From Lachnoclostridium sp. UBA5890 (lineage in GTDB: Bacteria > Bacillota > Clostridia > Lachnospirales > Lachnospiraceae): a stretch of DNA of 35,192 nt. Position 1 is the stretch's first letter. Every line of letters starts with the position of its first letter. The stretch spans positions 1 through 35,192 of the forward strand of contig DJEU01000009.1 of assembly GCA_002431395.1 (NCBI GenBank), written 5' to 3'. The notes under the pieces were generated by a model. The model was not told where the DNA came from. It worked only from the letters and a program-made list of their open reading frames with translations, and searched no databases. Position numbers and translations under genes: made by a program. Shown one piece after another: positions 24,392 to 33,539 of the stretch.

Positions 24392-24878
24392 CGCCTGCAC
24401 CACCTTTCGCTTCTTCCTGCAGGGATTGAATCAATTCCCGTGCTTTTGCCGGTGTCATCGCCGGATGAACATGGTCGTTTACCGTACACACCGGTGCCAG
24501 TCCACAGGCACCCAGACAAGATACGGTCTCTACCGTAAAAAGCATATCCTCCGTGGTGGGCTTTTCTTCACTAACCCCAAGAACTTTACGAAATTCTTCC
24601 AGAATCGGAACCGATTTACGCACATGACAAGCTGTCCCATCACATATCTTGATCACATATTTTCCCTTTGGCTCCAGTGAAAAATTCTCATAAAATGTAG
24701 CAACCCCATAAATTTTTGCTTCACTTAGTTTCAATTTTTTTGCAATATAACACAATGCCTCCTGTGGCAAATAATGATACTCCTTTTGAATGTCCTGCAT
24801 GATTGCGATCAAAAGGGTTGGATCATAATCGTGTTTTTGCAAAATTTCATCCAATTTTGCAATTTCCTGGTTTGTCAA
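24381..24878 (-). CDS. hydC: NuoE-like [2Fe-2S] subunit of the hydrogenase (HydC)
   Basis: About 165 residues. A helical N-terminus (LDEILQKHDYDPTLLIAIMQ) and a thioredoxin-fold [2Fe-2S] domain with CDGTACHVR and CLGACGLAP give the four cluster cysteines of NuoE/HydC. It passes electrons between the NuoF-like flavin subunit and the rest of the complex. No ATG fits: AAAGGAG precedes a TTG at 24878, read MTNQEIAKLDE, so a UUG start is inferred; another TTG at 24896 has no ribosome site. It is the first gene of the hydrogenase operon and overlaps the next gene by 11 bp. Confidence 0.93.
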   Translation of the reverse strand: MTNQEIAKLDEILQKHDYDPTLLIAIMQDIQKEYHYLPQEALCYIAKKLKLSEAKIYGVATFYENFSLEPKGKYVIKICDGTACHVRKSVPILEEFRKVLGVSEEKPTTEDMLFTVETVSCLGACGLAPVCTVNDHVHPAMTPAKARELIQSLQEEAKGGAGDEN

Positions 24879-24928
24879 TTGTCCTTCTCCTTTCAAATAA
24901 CCTATGGCAAAAAGTGCCTTATTGATAA

Positions 24929-24957
24929 ATTATATCATTTACCGGTTATTTGCGCAA
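24929..24957 (-). promoter_or_regulatory. Promoter of the hydrogenase operon
   Basis: TTGCGC (24952-24957) and TATAAT (24929-24934) on the minus strand with a 17-nt spacer. The -35 lies inside the last codons of the YfhO gene (stop at 24946), and no terminator separates the two, so read-through from the polymer cluster is possible. Confidence 0.7.
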
Positions 24958-27612
24958 TGACTTTTTGTTAAATTTCACCAAAGAAACAGAAAAGATTGCC
25001 CCGATTATCGTCAAAATGACACCTATTTTGAGTCCCGGTGTCTCATACATCAGTAAAACCGTATGATTTTCTCCCTTTTCCAGATACGCTCCCACATACA
25101 TTTTATTGACTTCTTGAATTTCCGTCTCTTTTCCGTCAACCGTAAGCCGGTACCCCTGACGGTAAGGAACCGCCAGACAAAGGATGCCATCCTCTTTATT
25201 TGTTACCTTGCCGGAGATGCCGTTTCGCAGTTTTTTCACCTCTATCATCGGATTCTGCATGAGATCCTGTACACTCTCATGGTAATTCTCCATCGATACT
25301 TCCACGATCTCGATATCTTGCAGCGTATAAACTGCCGGCCCATTCATACGGAAACGAAGTTCTTTCGTCTGCTCCTCTGTTACACTCCCCAGTGTAACCA
25401 TATAATTATCACGGTCAAGGTGGAAATCATAGCTCTCATCCGAAATCATAAATTCCCGCACAAGATCTCCCATCGTGACATTCGCCCACAAGGCATTTTT
25501 TTTCGATTTTTTGATCTTTAATCCGCGGAATCTCAAATAATATTCATACCCCGGCCGCATCGTGATCTGCGTCCGGAAACTGCCATTTTTCTGTTTGATC
25601 TTCAACACGCCCTGATTCCAGTCAAAACTTTTTCGATCTGTCATCGTAAACGGAAGAGACGTCTTTTCCGCTTCCTTTACTTCTTCCTGCAGTCCGGCAT
25701 CTTCTGCTTTTTTTAACAAACTTGAATCTTCACAAACAATTGCCGCATGAAGAAGCGCATTCTGCAGATCAAGCGCATCCAGCTCATCCGCCGTATTTTC
25801 CGTCATATAGGCATGATATACGTATCCGATCGACGTCGGTTCCGTATTTTCATAAAGTGTCTCACTCTTCTTTTCAAATCCGTATGGCACCATAGAAGAT
25901 TCCCTGCATACGACATAGCGGACTCCTGCCAGCTGGTCTAGTATACTTCTTCCATCCATTCCGATCAGACGGTGGCTGTACATCAAACCGGAAGAATTTT
26001 CCAGTGCCAGCATCAGTTTGGAAAATCCGCCGCTCACAACACTATAATACACACTGCATCCCAGATATGGATGTGCCGTCGCCCGCATCGTAACCGCGCG
26101 GTTTGGATTATATCCTTTGTCCGTCATTACATCGACTCGCTCCATTTTCGTCGTGTCGCTTGCCTTCGCTGCTTCGCGAACCGACTTCTGGTCATATTGT
26201 TTCTGAACGCTTCCTGCCTTCAGATAGGTCTCCTGAATATTGGCTCCAAACGGCTGATACATCAGATTTCCATTAACGGTAACATTGCATACTACCAAAA
26301 CCAATAACGCAAGACGCAGTTTCTTTTCTTCCTTTACAAACGAAAGCAATGCACACGCCGCGATCAGAAACAGGATCATGCCTGCACTTTGAATCCATGT
26401 TTCTTTTCCTGCGGCAATCCCCGCCACAATTCCATACAAAACGGCTCCGATCCAGATTCGTTTCTTCTGCGACGCATTCAGCCGATAGATCTCCGGCAGC
26501 ATTTTTACCACAAGACAAGCCATAAAAAATGCGGAAATAAACATAAAGCGGTTGGTAATATATCCCATTCCGTTCATAATATAGCCCACAAGTGGCGAAC
26601 ATACTGCAAGTATCGTCAGCCCAAGACCGAGGATCCACCACTTCTTTTTGGCACGCTCTCCCATAAAAACGACCATCACCGCGATAAATACGAGCGCCCC
26701 CATACTAAAATACCATACGGTGCTCGCATCGTCTGTGGCTGTCACGGTCAAAAACTGTGTAATCAATTGTTTGTAATACTTCCCGCTGTATACAAAAAGA
26801 GAAGAAAGTGGAACTCTCACGGTCCCGCGGCTGCTGGCTAAAAAGCCAAAGATGGAAGGAACGAGAAGGATTGACGACATCATAACACCGGAAAGTGCCG
26901 GGAAAAATACCGCCAATAAATCTTTCCCTGCCTTTTTCAAACTACCCGGTTTTCGCTTGATCTCACCCAGTACAAAATACAAAACCGCGGCAAGCACGAT
27001 CATATAAAAGAAATAATACCCGCTCAAAGCACAAAAGCATGTGGCAAGAATCATAACCCCCGGCTTTCTTTGCTGCCAGATCCGCTCGATTCCAAGCAAA
27101 ACAAACGGCAGATAGATCATTCCGTTCAAAAAGAACGGGTCTTTGATCGACCACAGTGCAAATCCACAGAACACATAGAGAAATGCTCCCATAAGAGAAT
27201 CTTTTGTATTCCATTTTTTACCATTTGCGAAGCATAAAAAAGCAATTCCGGAGACATACAGACGCAGTGCCACCAAGACTGCATACAGGATTTCCATACT
27301 CTTTTTCCCGGTAAAAAATACCGCAAGCAGAGAAAACGGATCTCCCAATCCATAATTACAAAATGTGGTAATGATATCCTCGCCCTGTCCAATGCTGTAA
27401 TCCATCATCGGAATCGAGAAATCCAAATGCAGTATCCCTGAGACCAGCGTCCGATAATATCTTCCTAAATACTGCAGGGCCGGATAATATTGGCGAAATC
27501 CATCTCCCTGCCAGACAAAACTTTTTCCATTGAGATACAAGCCACAAAAAGTACCCAGAAACACAGGGATAAAAATTAATGTATAGATCAAAAACTGCTT
27601 TCTCTTTTTCAC
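24946..27612 (-). CDS. YfhO family membrane protein (GT-C-like)
   Basis: An 888-residue protein with about a dozen N-terminal membrane helices, a large extracellular C-terminal region (about 460-850) and a final helix (about 855-875). The motif region WQGDGFRQYYPALQYLGRYY after the first helix carries the acidic residue expected in GT-C glycosyltransferases of the YfhO family. Bacillus YfhO is linked to glycosylation of lipoteichoic acid; relatives move sugars from lipid carriers on the outer face. The start is GTG at 27612, with AAGGAA 8 nt upstream. It is the last gene of the tightly packed polymer operon, 14 nt after the GT2 gene. The acceptor is not known. Confidence 0.88.
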   Translation of the reverse strand: MKKRKQFLIYTLIFIPVFLGTFCGLYLNGKSFVWQGDGFRQYYPALQYLGRYYRTLVSGILHLDFSIPMMDYSIGQGEDIITTFCNYGLGDPFSLLAVFFTGKKSMEILYAVLVALRLYVSGIAFLCFANGKKWNTKDSLMGAFLYVFCGFALWSIKDPFFLNGMIYLPFVLLGIERIWQQRKPGVMILATCFCALSGYYFFYMIVLAAVLYFVLGEIKRKPGSLKKAGKDLLAVFFPALSGVMMSSILLVPSIFGFLASSRGTVRVPLSSLFVYSGKYYKQLITQFLTVTATDDASTVWYFSMGALVFIAVMVVFMGERAKKKWWILGLGLTILAVCSPLVGYIMNGMGYITNRFMFISAFFMACLVVKMLPEIYRLNASQKKRIWIGAVLYGIVAGIAAGKETWIQSAGMILFLIAACALLSFVKEEKKLRLALLVLVVCNVTVNGNLMYQPFGANIQETYLKAGSVQKQYDQKSVREAAKASDTTKMERVDVMTDKGYNPNRAVTMRATAHPYLGCSVYYSVVSGGFSKLMLALENSSGLMYSHRLIGMDGRSILDQLAGVRYVVCRESSMVPYGFEKKSETLYENTEPTSIGYVYHAYMTENTADELDALDLQNALLHAAIVCEDSSLLKKAEDAGLQEEVKEAEKTSLPFTMTDRKSFDWNQGVLKIKQKNGSFRTQITMRPGYEYYLRFRGLKIKKSKKNALWANVTMGDLVREFMISDESYDFHLDRDNYMVTLGSVTEEQTKELRFRMNGPAVYTLQDIEIVEVSMENYHESVQDLMQNPMIEVKKLRNGISGKVTNKEDGILCLAVPYRQGYRLTVDGKETEIQEVNKMYVGAYLEKGENHTVLLMYETPGLKIGVILTIIGAIFSVSLVKFNKKSLRK

Positions 27613-27626
27613 TTTGATTTCCTTTC

Positions 27627-30041
27627 TTATCGTCCCAGATATCGTTCTTTGTCTCTTGCTTCGCGTAATTTATCCTTGGTTGTCAATTTCCATTTGATCT
27701 TCCGGCTCTCCTTTTTGCCCACCACAAGGCTTCGAAGGATCACCACAAAGTTGAGTTTCGGGCAGTATTCGCGGATCCAGTCCGTCAAGCCGTCACATAC
27801 TGCCTCCTTTTCAAACACATACAGCGCCGTGTCTTCTTTTCCCTGAATCTGCGGAAGCCACTTTTGAAACTCCTGAAAATTCTGTATCGACGGCGCATAA
27901 AGCCATTCTCTTTTGATACGTCCATTCTTTTTGCGTGAAATGCCCGCCACAAAATTCTGCAGTTTTTGATGCCACTCCGTCGTATCCACTTCCGGATTTG
28001 GCTTTTTCACAGCTTTTTCTGCCTGTTCATGAATCCATTCCAAAATTTCATCCAATGTCTCTTTTTGCTCCCACTGCTCTTCTTTCCATGGCTCTGTTTT
28101 TCCCTGCGTCCAATCTCTCTCGCAGTCAAACGCAGCATAATGACAGACAGGTTTTCCAAAACTTTCCATAACCGTCATTTCTCTGCCAGTCTCGCCCACT
28201 GCAGCATCACAGCCGGCAAGCACTTCATAAGGATCTGCCCCTGTCTTTTCCTGAATGCTTGTAGAAAAACAAATATGCTTCCAGCCTTCGTCTACCAGAC
28301 GGCGGCGTATCGTACGCGGATAATGTACCAAAATCTTCTCATTGTCGCGCAGATTGGCATCCAGATACAAAAGCTGTCTCTTTAGCTCACTTAAGAACAA
28401 GAAGTTTTTGCTGTCTTTCAATCCCGGAAACGCCTTTGGTGCCGGCAGATATGCAGTGACAAATACGTTTTCCTGTTCTTCGCGCACCCTTGAAAACGGA
28501 AGGTCTTTTAACGAGACAAAAAATCCCTTCTTTTCACAGAGTTCCCGCATATTGTATGCCTCCAAGCATTTTCCAAATATTTCCTCTTTTCCTTTGGGAA
28601 ACAAAATCACATCTGCCTGCGCAAGACTGAACTGGATTCCCTGCATATTTTTTGCCGAATACGACGCAAACCGTCCTTCTCCATAATACGCCGGAAGGAA
28701 ATCCATAAAGACAAACTTCTGTCCTTTGCGCTTGCGGTAATACCCCGGAAATGCCTGATTGTTCATAACAATTTCCGCTGTCGCCAGTTTTTCGATATAT
28801 TTCTGCGACGTAATCTCGATAACGGAAACCGATTGTCCGAGTTTCTCTTCAAACTGTTTCTGCTTTGCGGCATCGGCAGCGACAACGCAGACTTCATAAG
28901 AATCTGACGCACTCAACGCCTTTGCCATATAATATCCGGTCTCAATGCAGTCATTGCCGTGATAACTCTCGATCAAAACCAGTCCTTTTTGAACCGGCTT
29001 TTCTGCCATTATTTCTTCAAACACCTGCGCCTTACGGATTTTCTTTGGTGCAGGTTTGCCGCTGTTTTCTTCCTGTTCCGGCATTTCTTCTATCGTTTTT
29101 TCCGCAGCCTCTTCTTCTGCCTCTTCGTTTTTCTTTCTGTCCTGATAAGCTTTCGATTCTTTCCATCCTGGGAAATAGGCATCCAACAATGCTTCTGACC
29201 GCTCGCGAAACTCTTTTTCAAACGAGAAATCTCCGTATTTTTCCATTTCATCAAAGCGCGCCTGAATATGGCGGATATGGAAAAACAGTAAGATTTCCTG
29301 AAACTTCTCAAATGCCCCTTTTTCGATAAACTTCTCATCTACTATTTTCAGGGCATCGAGAATCTGCATATGCCTTTGGTCAAAGGTGCTCATCGTTCCG
29401 CCCTTTCGCCCTTTGATATAATAATACAATTTTTCATGAACGCGGCCGACTTTCTTCGCACTCAAAAAAAGCGGAAATACCGCTGCAAGATCTTCAAATA
29501 TGATTCCTTCCGGAAACGCAAACCCGGCATTTTCCAGCAGTTCTTTCCGATATAACTTATTCCACGGATACGGCGCATTCAAACGCAGGATCTCTGGATT
29601 TTCGAAAATACTCTGATCAAATTCCCCGCGGCACCCTGCCTGATAGACCTGAATTTCCCCCGTCTCGTCATCGCAGCCATAATATCCGCATGTAACCAGA
29701 TCACAATCCTTTTCTTCGGCTTCCTGAATCAAATATTCATACATCCGCGGGCTTACAAAATCGTCCGCATCGACAAACCCGATATAATCCCCGGTCGCAT
29801 AGGAAATTCCGTTGTTTCTCGCTGCTGCTTGTCCCGCATTTTCCTGCGCATAAAGAAACACTTTCCCTGCAAAGCGGCTGACGTATTCTTCAATGATCCC
29901 TCTCGTTCCATCCGTACTTCCATCATCGATCACAAGGATTTCCAGATACGGATATGTCTGATGCACCAGAGAATCCAGACATCGTCTCAAATATTTTTCT
30001 ACATTATACGCCGGTACAATGATGCTGATTTTCTTATTCAT
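27627..30041 (-). CDS. GT2 glycosyltransferase fused to a degenerate TagF-like domain
   Basis: About 804 residues from ATG 30041 (GGAGG 5 nt upstream). Residues 1-270 form a GT-A family 2 transferase: SIIVPAYNVEKYLRRCLDSL, IDDGS at 38-42, the metal-binding DADD at 91-94, and FED around 182-184. A Glu-rich linker (about 301-350) follows. Residues about 351-660 align by eye with CDP-glycerol glycerophosphotransferases (TagF): LVLIESYHGNDCIETGYYMA, then KYIEKLATAEIVMNNQAFPG, then YYRKRKGQKFVFM. At that point TagF has TWHGT with a catalytic His; here it reads MDFLPAYYGE. The second domain is therefore probably non-catalytic for glycerol-phosphate transfer. Tightly spaced in the polymer operon, it probably adds a sugar to the repeat unit. 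Confidence 0.85.
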   Translation of the reverse strand: MNKKISIIVPAYNVEKYLRRCLDSLVHQTYPYLEILVIDDGSTDGTRGIIEEYVSRFAGKVFLYAQENAGQAAARNNGISYATGDYIGFVDADDFVSPRMYEYLIQEAEEKDCDLVTCGYYGCDDETGEIQVYQAGCRGEFDQSIFENPEILRLNAPYPWNKLYRKELLENAGFAFPEGIIFEDLAAVFPLFLSAKKVGRVHEKLYYYIKGRKGGTMSTFDQRHMQILDALKIVDEKFIEKGAFEKFQEILLFFHIRHIQARFDEMEKYGDFSFEKEFRERSEALLDAYFPGWKESKAYQDRKKNEEAEEEAAEKTIEEMPEQEENSGKPAPKKIRKAQVFEEIMAEKPVQKGLVLIESYHGNDCIETGYYMAKALSASDSYEVCVVAADAAKQKQFEEKLGQSVSVIEITSQKYIEKLATAEIVMNNQAFPGYYRKRKGQKFVFMDFLPAYYGEGRFASYSAKNMQGIQFSLAQADVILFPKGKEEIFGKCLEAYNMRELCEKKGFFVSLKDLPFSRVREEQENVFVTAYLPAPKAFPGLKDSKNFLFLSELKRQLLYLDANLRDNEKILVHYPRTIRRRLVDEGWKHICFSTSIQEKTGADPYEVLAGCDAAVGETGREMTVMESFGKPVCHYAAFDCERDWTQGKTEPWKEEQWEQKETLDEILEWIHEQAEKAVKKPNPEVDTTEWHQKLQNFVAGISRKKNGRIKREWLYAPSIQNFQEFQKWLPQIQGKEDTALYVFEKEAVCDGLTDWIREYCPKLNFVVILRSLVVGKKESRKIKWKLTTKDKLREARDKERYLGR

Positions 30042-30059
30042 AGCTACCTCCAACACACA

Positions 30060-31502
30060 TTATTCTGCAGCTTCTGCCAGGGAATTATCAAAAAGATCCC
30101 CAAAAGCAAACCAATACATAAATGCCGGAAATACCTCAAATGGTAAAAACAGGCATTCTGTCATCGTTGCGATCACGAATCCCACACAAATTGCAGGGAT
30201 TAAAAACGCATACGTCGCATTTCTTCTCCGGTTTGTCCAGTAAAACTGAATCGACCGGATCACACTCAATATCGTAATGATCAAGTAAAAGAACATCGCC
30301 GGCACACCATACGTATACGCAAACTGAAGCCAGTTATTGTGCGCATGTGCCACTTTTTTTCCATTTACTGTCAACGTAATACGGCGGTGTCCCTTCCAGT
30401 TTAATTTCTTTAAATACGCCTTATAAATCGTAATTCGTCCATTGGAAATCTTATTCAACGTGGAATTTCCGTCCAAACTTGCGATCAGACGCCCAATGAT
30501 ACTGTTTTCTTTAAATTCTTTCTTTTCCTGGGTTTCCGGAATCTGCACACTTTCAATCTCATCGGACTCTGCCAGCACTTTATCTCCGATTCCTTCTATT
30601 TTTTCTCCATTGGACAAATATAATACGTCTTCCTCAAACAAGATCGGATGACCTACTAAATTCGGAATATGGCGCACACCGGCAAAAAATACCGGATAAC
30701 AAACCACCGTAATCCCTGCCAAAAGAAGAAATCCCTTTATCGTCTCTTTCCACTTATGATTGGCTTTTCCCAGACAGATTCGGAGTACCACCCATAAAAT
30801 CAAAATTCCACAGACCGCCAGCATTGCGGTACGTGCCTGCGAAACGGAAATGTAAAACAATACCAGTGCCAGCTGGATATAGGTCGGCCATGCTTTCCGG
30901 AATTTCTTTCCCGTCTCTACATTCCAGTCAAGGTCGGACATATAGATAGCAAAAATGACATACAAATAAAGTCCAAATGTATTTGGATTCGTAAATATTC
31001 CCGCATATCTTCCGCCTTCAAAAAACGGACGGAACAAAAAGGAAATGACTGCCATCAAAAGAAACGATATTTTCACGGCATCTTTTAAACTCTTCCACAA
31101 TAAGTCTTTCCGGCTGTTATTCTGCCATACAAAAAACACTCCCGGCAGTACAAGGGCCAGTATGATCCCAAGTCCGCAGGCTTTCTTGCTGACGAAAAAG
31201 TCGGAGATCGTAAACATGATACACATTCCAAACCATGCAATACTAAGCCCCTTATGCCACTTTCTCCGCTCCAGTTTCTTATCTAATGAAAAAATCGCGA
31301 TCACTAACATCAGGAAGATACCGCAAACGGTATTATAAAAATAACTCTCTTTCATCAACACATAACGGACAATGCAAAAAAGTACAAGATCCGCCATAAA
31401 ACAAGCTGTTAAAACCCGGTATCTCGCTTTCGGCTGGATTTTCCGAACAATCGGAATCCACGGAGATAATAAGCGGATAAATAAATCCTGCAGCCAGTTC
31501 AT
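30060..31502 (-). CDS. O-antigen ligase/polymerase-like (Wzy/WaaL) membrane protein
   Basis: About 480 residues with roughly ten membrane helices and a large extracellular loop between about residues 300 and 410, the pattern of the Wzy_C/WaaL superfamily. The HAHNNWLQFAYTYGVPAMFFYL segment after the loop is the hallmark H(A)HNxxL motif of this family. It would polymerise or ligate lipid-linked repeat units outside the membrane. The start is ATG 31502 (GGAG 9 nt upstream), 20 nt after the previous stop; the longer frame to 31574 lies inside the previous gene. It sits in the operon between the phosphoglycosyl transferase and the GT2 gene. Confidence 0.88.
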   Translation of the reverse strand: MNWLQDLFIRLLSPWIPIVRKIQPKARYRVLTACFMADLVLFCIVRYVLMKESYFYNTVCGIFLMLVIAIFSLDKKLERRKWHKGLSIAWFGMCIMFTISDFFVSKKACGLGIILALVLPGVFFVWQNNSRKDLLWKSLKDAVKISFLLMAVISFLFRPFFEGGRYAGIFTNPNTFGLYLYVIFAIYMSDLDWNVETGKKFRKAWPTYIQLALVLFYISVSQARTAMLAVCGILILWVVLRICLGKANHKWKETIKGFLLLAGITVVCYPVFFAGVRHIPNLVGHPILFEEDVLYLSNGEKIEGIGDKVLAESDEIESVQIPETQEKKEFKENSIIGRLIASLDGNSTLNKISNGRITIYKAYLKKLNWKGHRRITLTVNGKKVAHAHNNWLQFAYTYGVPAMFFYLIITILSVIRSIQFYWTNRRRNATYAFLIPAICVGFVIATMTECLFLPFEVFPAFMYWFAFGDLFDNSLAEAAE

Positions 31503-31522
31503 TTCATCACTCTCCATTCCTC

Positions 31523-32200
31523 TTAATGAAGCACAGCAGCCACTGTTTGGATCAAAATTACCAAATCTTTCCAAAAAGAAAAATTGCGTATGTAGTCTAG
31601 GTTGTACTTCATTTTCTCCGGTAAAATCTGCTCAATGTAAATTTTATCCGGATCCCCTTCTCCATTTAATAAACGTTCTTCATCCTTATATTCAATGCTC
31701 GCCGGTGAAGTCACTCCGGCAGGCATAAGCAGTGTCGCGTACATCTTCTTTGTATACGCGTCCACATATTTTTCTACTTCCGGGCGGGTTCCCACAAAGG
31801 ACATCTCACCCTTTAAAATGTTGACCAGCTGAGGCAGTTCATCTAACCGGACTTTTCGCAGAAAATGCCCGACTCCTGTCACTCTGCTGTCACCACTGAC
31901 CGTAACCTGGCTTCCCTTTTGCGGGGCATCCGATACCATCGTACGGAACTTATAGATCTGGAACCGTTTTCCATACGTCGTCACACGGGTCTGGTGAAAA
32001 ATCACCTCTCCCGGCGATGATGCTTTTACCGCAATGGCAATAATCAACATAAAAGGGCTTAAGACCACAAGAAGAACCATCGACATAACAATATCAAAAA
32101 CACGCTTTGCCACAAGACTTCCCCGCTTCTGTTTTAAAATATTGTAATATTCTTCCACTTCTTCGCTTCGCATAAAATCCGGAAGATTTTCCCATTTCAT
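31523..32200 (-). CDS. Polyprenyl-phosphate phosphoglycosyl transferase (sugar transferase, PglC/WcaJ core)
   Basis: A 225-residue protein of the small monotopic form. One N-terminal hydrophobic helix (about 32-58, KRVFDIVMSMVLLVVLSPFM) is followed by the catalytic core: YKFRTMVSDA at 83-92, the Asp-Glu dyad Asp120-Glu121 in RLDELPQL, and KGEMSFVGTRPE. Such enzymes transfer a sugar-1-phosphate from a UDP-sugar to undecaprenyl phosphate, the first membrane step of capsule or glycan assembly. It lacks the extra N-terminal helices of WcaJ. The ATG lies one nucleotide after the aminotransferase stop, so the two are coupled; the aminotransferase may make the amino-sugar donor used here. Confidence 0.94.
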   Translation of the reverse strand: MKWENLPDFMRSEEVEEYYNILKQKRGSLVAKRVFDIVMSMVLLVVLSPFMLIIAIAVKASSPGEVIFHQTRVTTYGKRFQIYKFRTMVSDAPQKGSQVTVSGDSRVTGVGHFLRKVRLDELPQLVNILKGEMSFVGTRPEVEKYVDAYTKKMYATLLMPAGVTSPASIEYKDEERLLNGEGDPDKIYIEQILPEKMKYNLDYIRNFSFWKDLVILIQTVAAVLH

Positions 32201-32201
32201 G

Positions 32202-33437
32202 TTATTTGTTCCGTCCTTTCACTGCGTTCAATGCTTCTCTAAAAATCTGAATCACATACTCAATCTGCTCATCCGTCAACTTCGTATGAAGCGGCAGTGA
32301 GATCTCATTGACAAACTGCTCCATTGCACGCGGATAATTTTCAATATCAAATCCCATATTTTTATACGCAGTAAGCAATGGCAGCGGTTTATAATGTACA
32401 TTGGCAGCCACTCCTTTTTCTCCCATATACTGAATAATGTCATTCCGCATCTGCGCTGTAATGCCCTCCACGCGGAGAAGATACAGATGTCCACTGGAAA
32501 CAGCATTGTCTGTCTTATGTGGCAGATAATGCAATTTGCTTCCTGTTTCTGCGGCAATTTTATCCATTCCCGCATTGTATCTGGCGATAATCTCCTGTCT
32601 GCGTTTCAAAAGTCCCTCATAGCGATCTAACTGTGCCAGTCCGATGGCCGCCTGGATGTCTGTCATATTACATTTATATGCTGGGAATAAGATATCATAC
32701 TCCCAGGCACCTGCTTTCGTCTTTGACAACGCATCTTTCGTCTGACCATGCAGAGAAAGAAGCATATATTCCCGGTAAATCTCTGCCGAATCAATGCCGT
32801 CTAACGGTTTCCATACCACGGCACCGCCTTCGGCTGTCGTCAGATTTTTTACCGCATGAAAAGAAAATGAAGTAAAATCTGCCCACTGTCCACTCCTCTT
32901 TCCCTCTTTTTCGGCTCCAAATCCATGTGCACAGTCTGCCAGCACCAAAATTCTTCCCAGTGCTTTTTGATAAAAATTTTCTGATGGCTGGTACAAATCT
33001 ATCTTCTTCTCAACGATCTCATAAATTTTCGAATAATCACACAATACCCCAGCTACATCTACCGGCATAATTGCTTTTGTCGACGATGTGATTGCCTGCT
33101 CCAGTTCTTCATAATCCATCTCTAAAGAATCTTTCTGGGTATCCACGATCACTAGTTTTGCCCCGGTATGACAAATAGAACTTGCCGTCGCGGTATATGT
33201 ATAAGCGGTTGTGATTACTTCATCTCCCGGTCCGATTCCAAACAGGCGCAATGTCATCTCCATACAGGCTGTCGCAGAATTCAGACAGACAGCTCCATCC
33301 GTCCCGCAGTAAGCGGCAATCCGCTTTTCAAATTCTTTTGTTTTCGGGCCGGTCGTAATCCAGCCAGACTGGAGCGTATCTACTACTCCTTTGATCTCCT
33401 CTTCACTAATATCCGGTGGGGAAAATGGTACGTTCAT
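32202..33437 (-). CDS. DegT/DnrJ/EryC1/StrS family sugar aminotransferase
   Basis: About 411 residues from ATG 33437 (AAAGGAAG upstream; a TTG at 33455 is in frame but overlaps that site). A PLP-dependent fold: the N-terminal VPFSPPDISEEEI and SGWITTGPKTKEFE, the cofactor-binding ADCAHGFGA (Asp168), and Lys197 in SFHAVKNLTTAEGG as the Schiff-base residue. These enzymes aminate nucleotide-linked keto-sugars, for example to 4-amino-4,6-dideoxy sugars in surface glycans. The 4,6-dehydratase and acetyltransferase that usually accompany this step are not in the window, so they are encoded elsewhere or upstream. It heads the tight part of the polymer operon. Confidence 0.94.
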   Translation of the reverse strand: MNVPFSPPDISEEEIKGVVDTLQSGWITTGPKTKEFEKRIAAYCGTDGAVCLNSATACMEMTLRLFGIGPGDEVITTAYTYTATASSICHTGAKLVIVDTQKDSLEMDYEELEQAITSSTKAIMPVDVAGVLCDYSKIYEIVEKKIDLYQPSENFYQKALGRILVLADCAHGFGAEKEGKRSGQWADFTSFSFHAVKNLTTAEGGAVVWKPLDGIDSAEIYREYMLLSLHGQTKDALSKTKAGAWEYDILFPAYKCNMTDIQAAIGLAQLDRYEGLLKRRQEIIARYNAGMDKIAAETGSKLHYLPHKTDNAVSSGHLYLLRVEGITAQMRNDIIQYMGEKGVAANVHYKPLPLLTAYKNMGFDIENYPRAMEQFVNEISLPLHTKLTDEQIEYVIQIFREALNAVKGRNK

Positions 33438-33471
33438 TTTTTTCTTCCTTTCCAAATGATTCCAAATGCAA

Positions 33472-33506
33472 CAAAAGACTCCTGCTGGGCACAGAGGAAT
33501 CTTTTG
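33472..33506 (-). terminator. Hairpin between the LCP gene and the aminotransferase gene
   Basis: The arms 33472-33483 and 33495-33506 pair along 12 bp (one G-U on the minus strand, CAAAAGATTCCT with AGGAGTCTTTTG). The tract after it is TTGCATTTGG, a weak U-run, so it may be a leaky terminator or an attenuator that lowers expression of the polymer genes relative to the LCP gene. Confidence 0.5.
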
Positions 33507-33539
33507 TTTTTATTACTACCTAACAAAATCGTTATTTTA

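Noticed and set aside
31503..31574. N-terminal extension of the O-antigen-ligase-like frame
   Set aside because: It overlaps the end of the phosphoglycosyl transferase gene and lacks a ribosome site; ATG 31502 has one.
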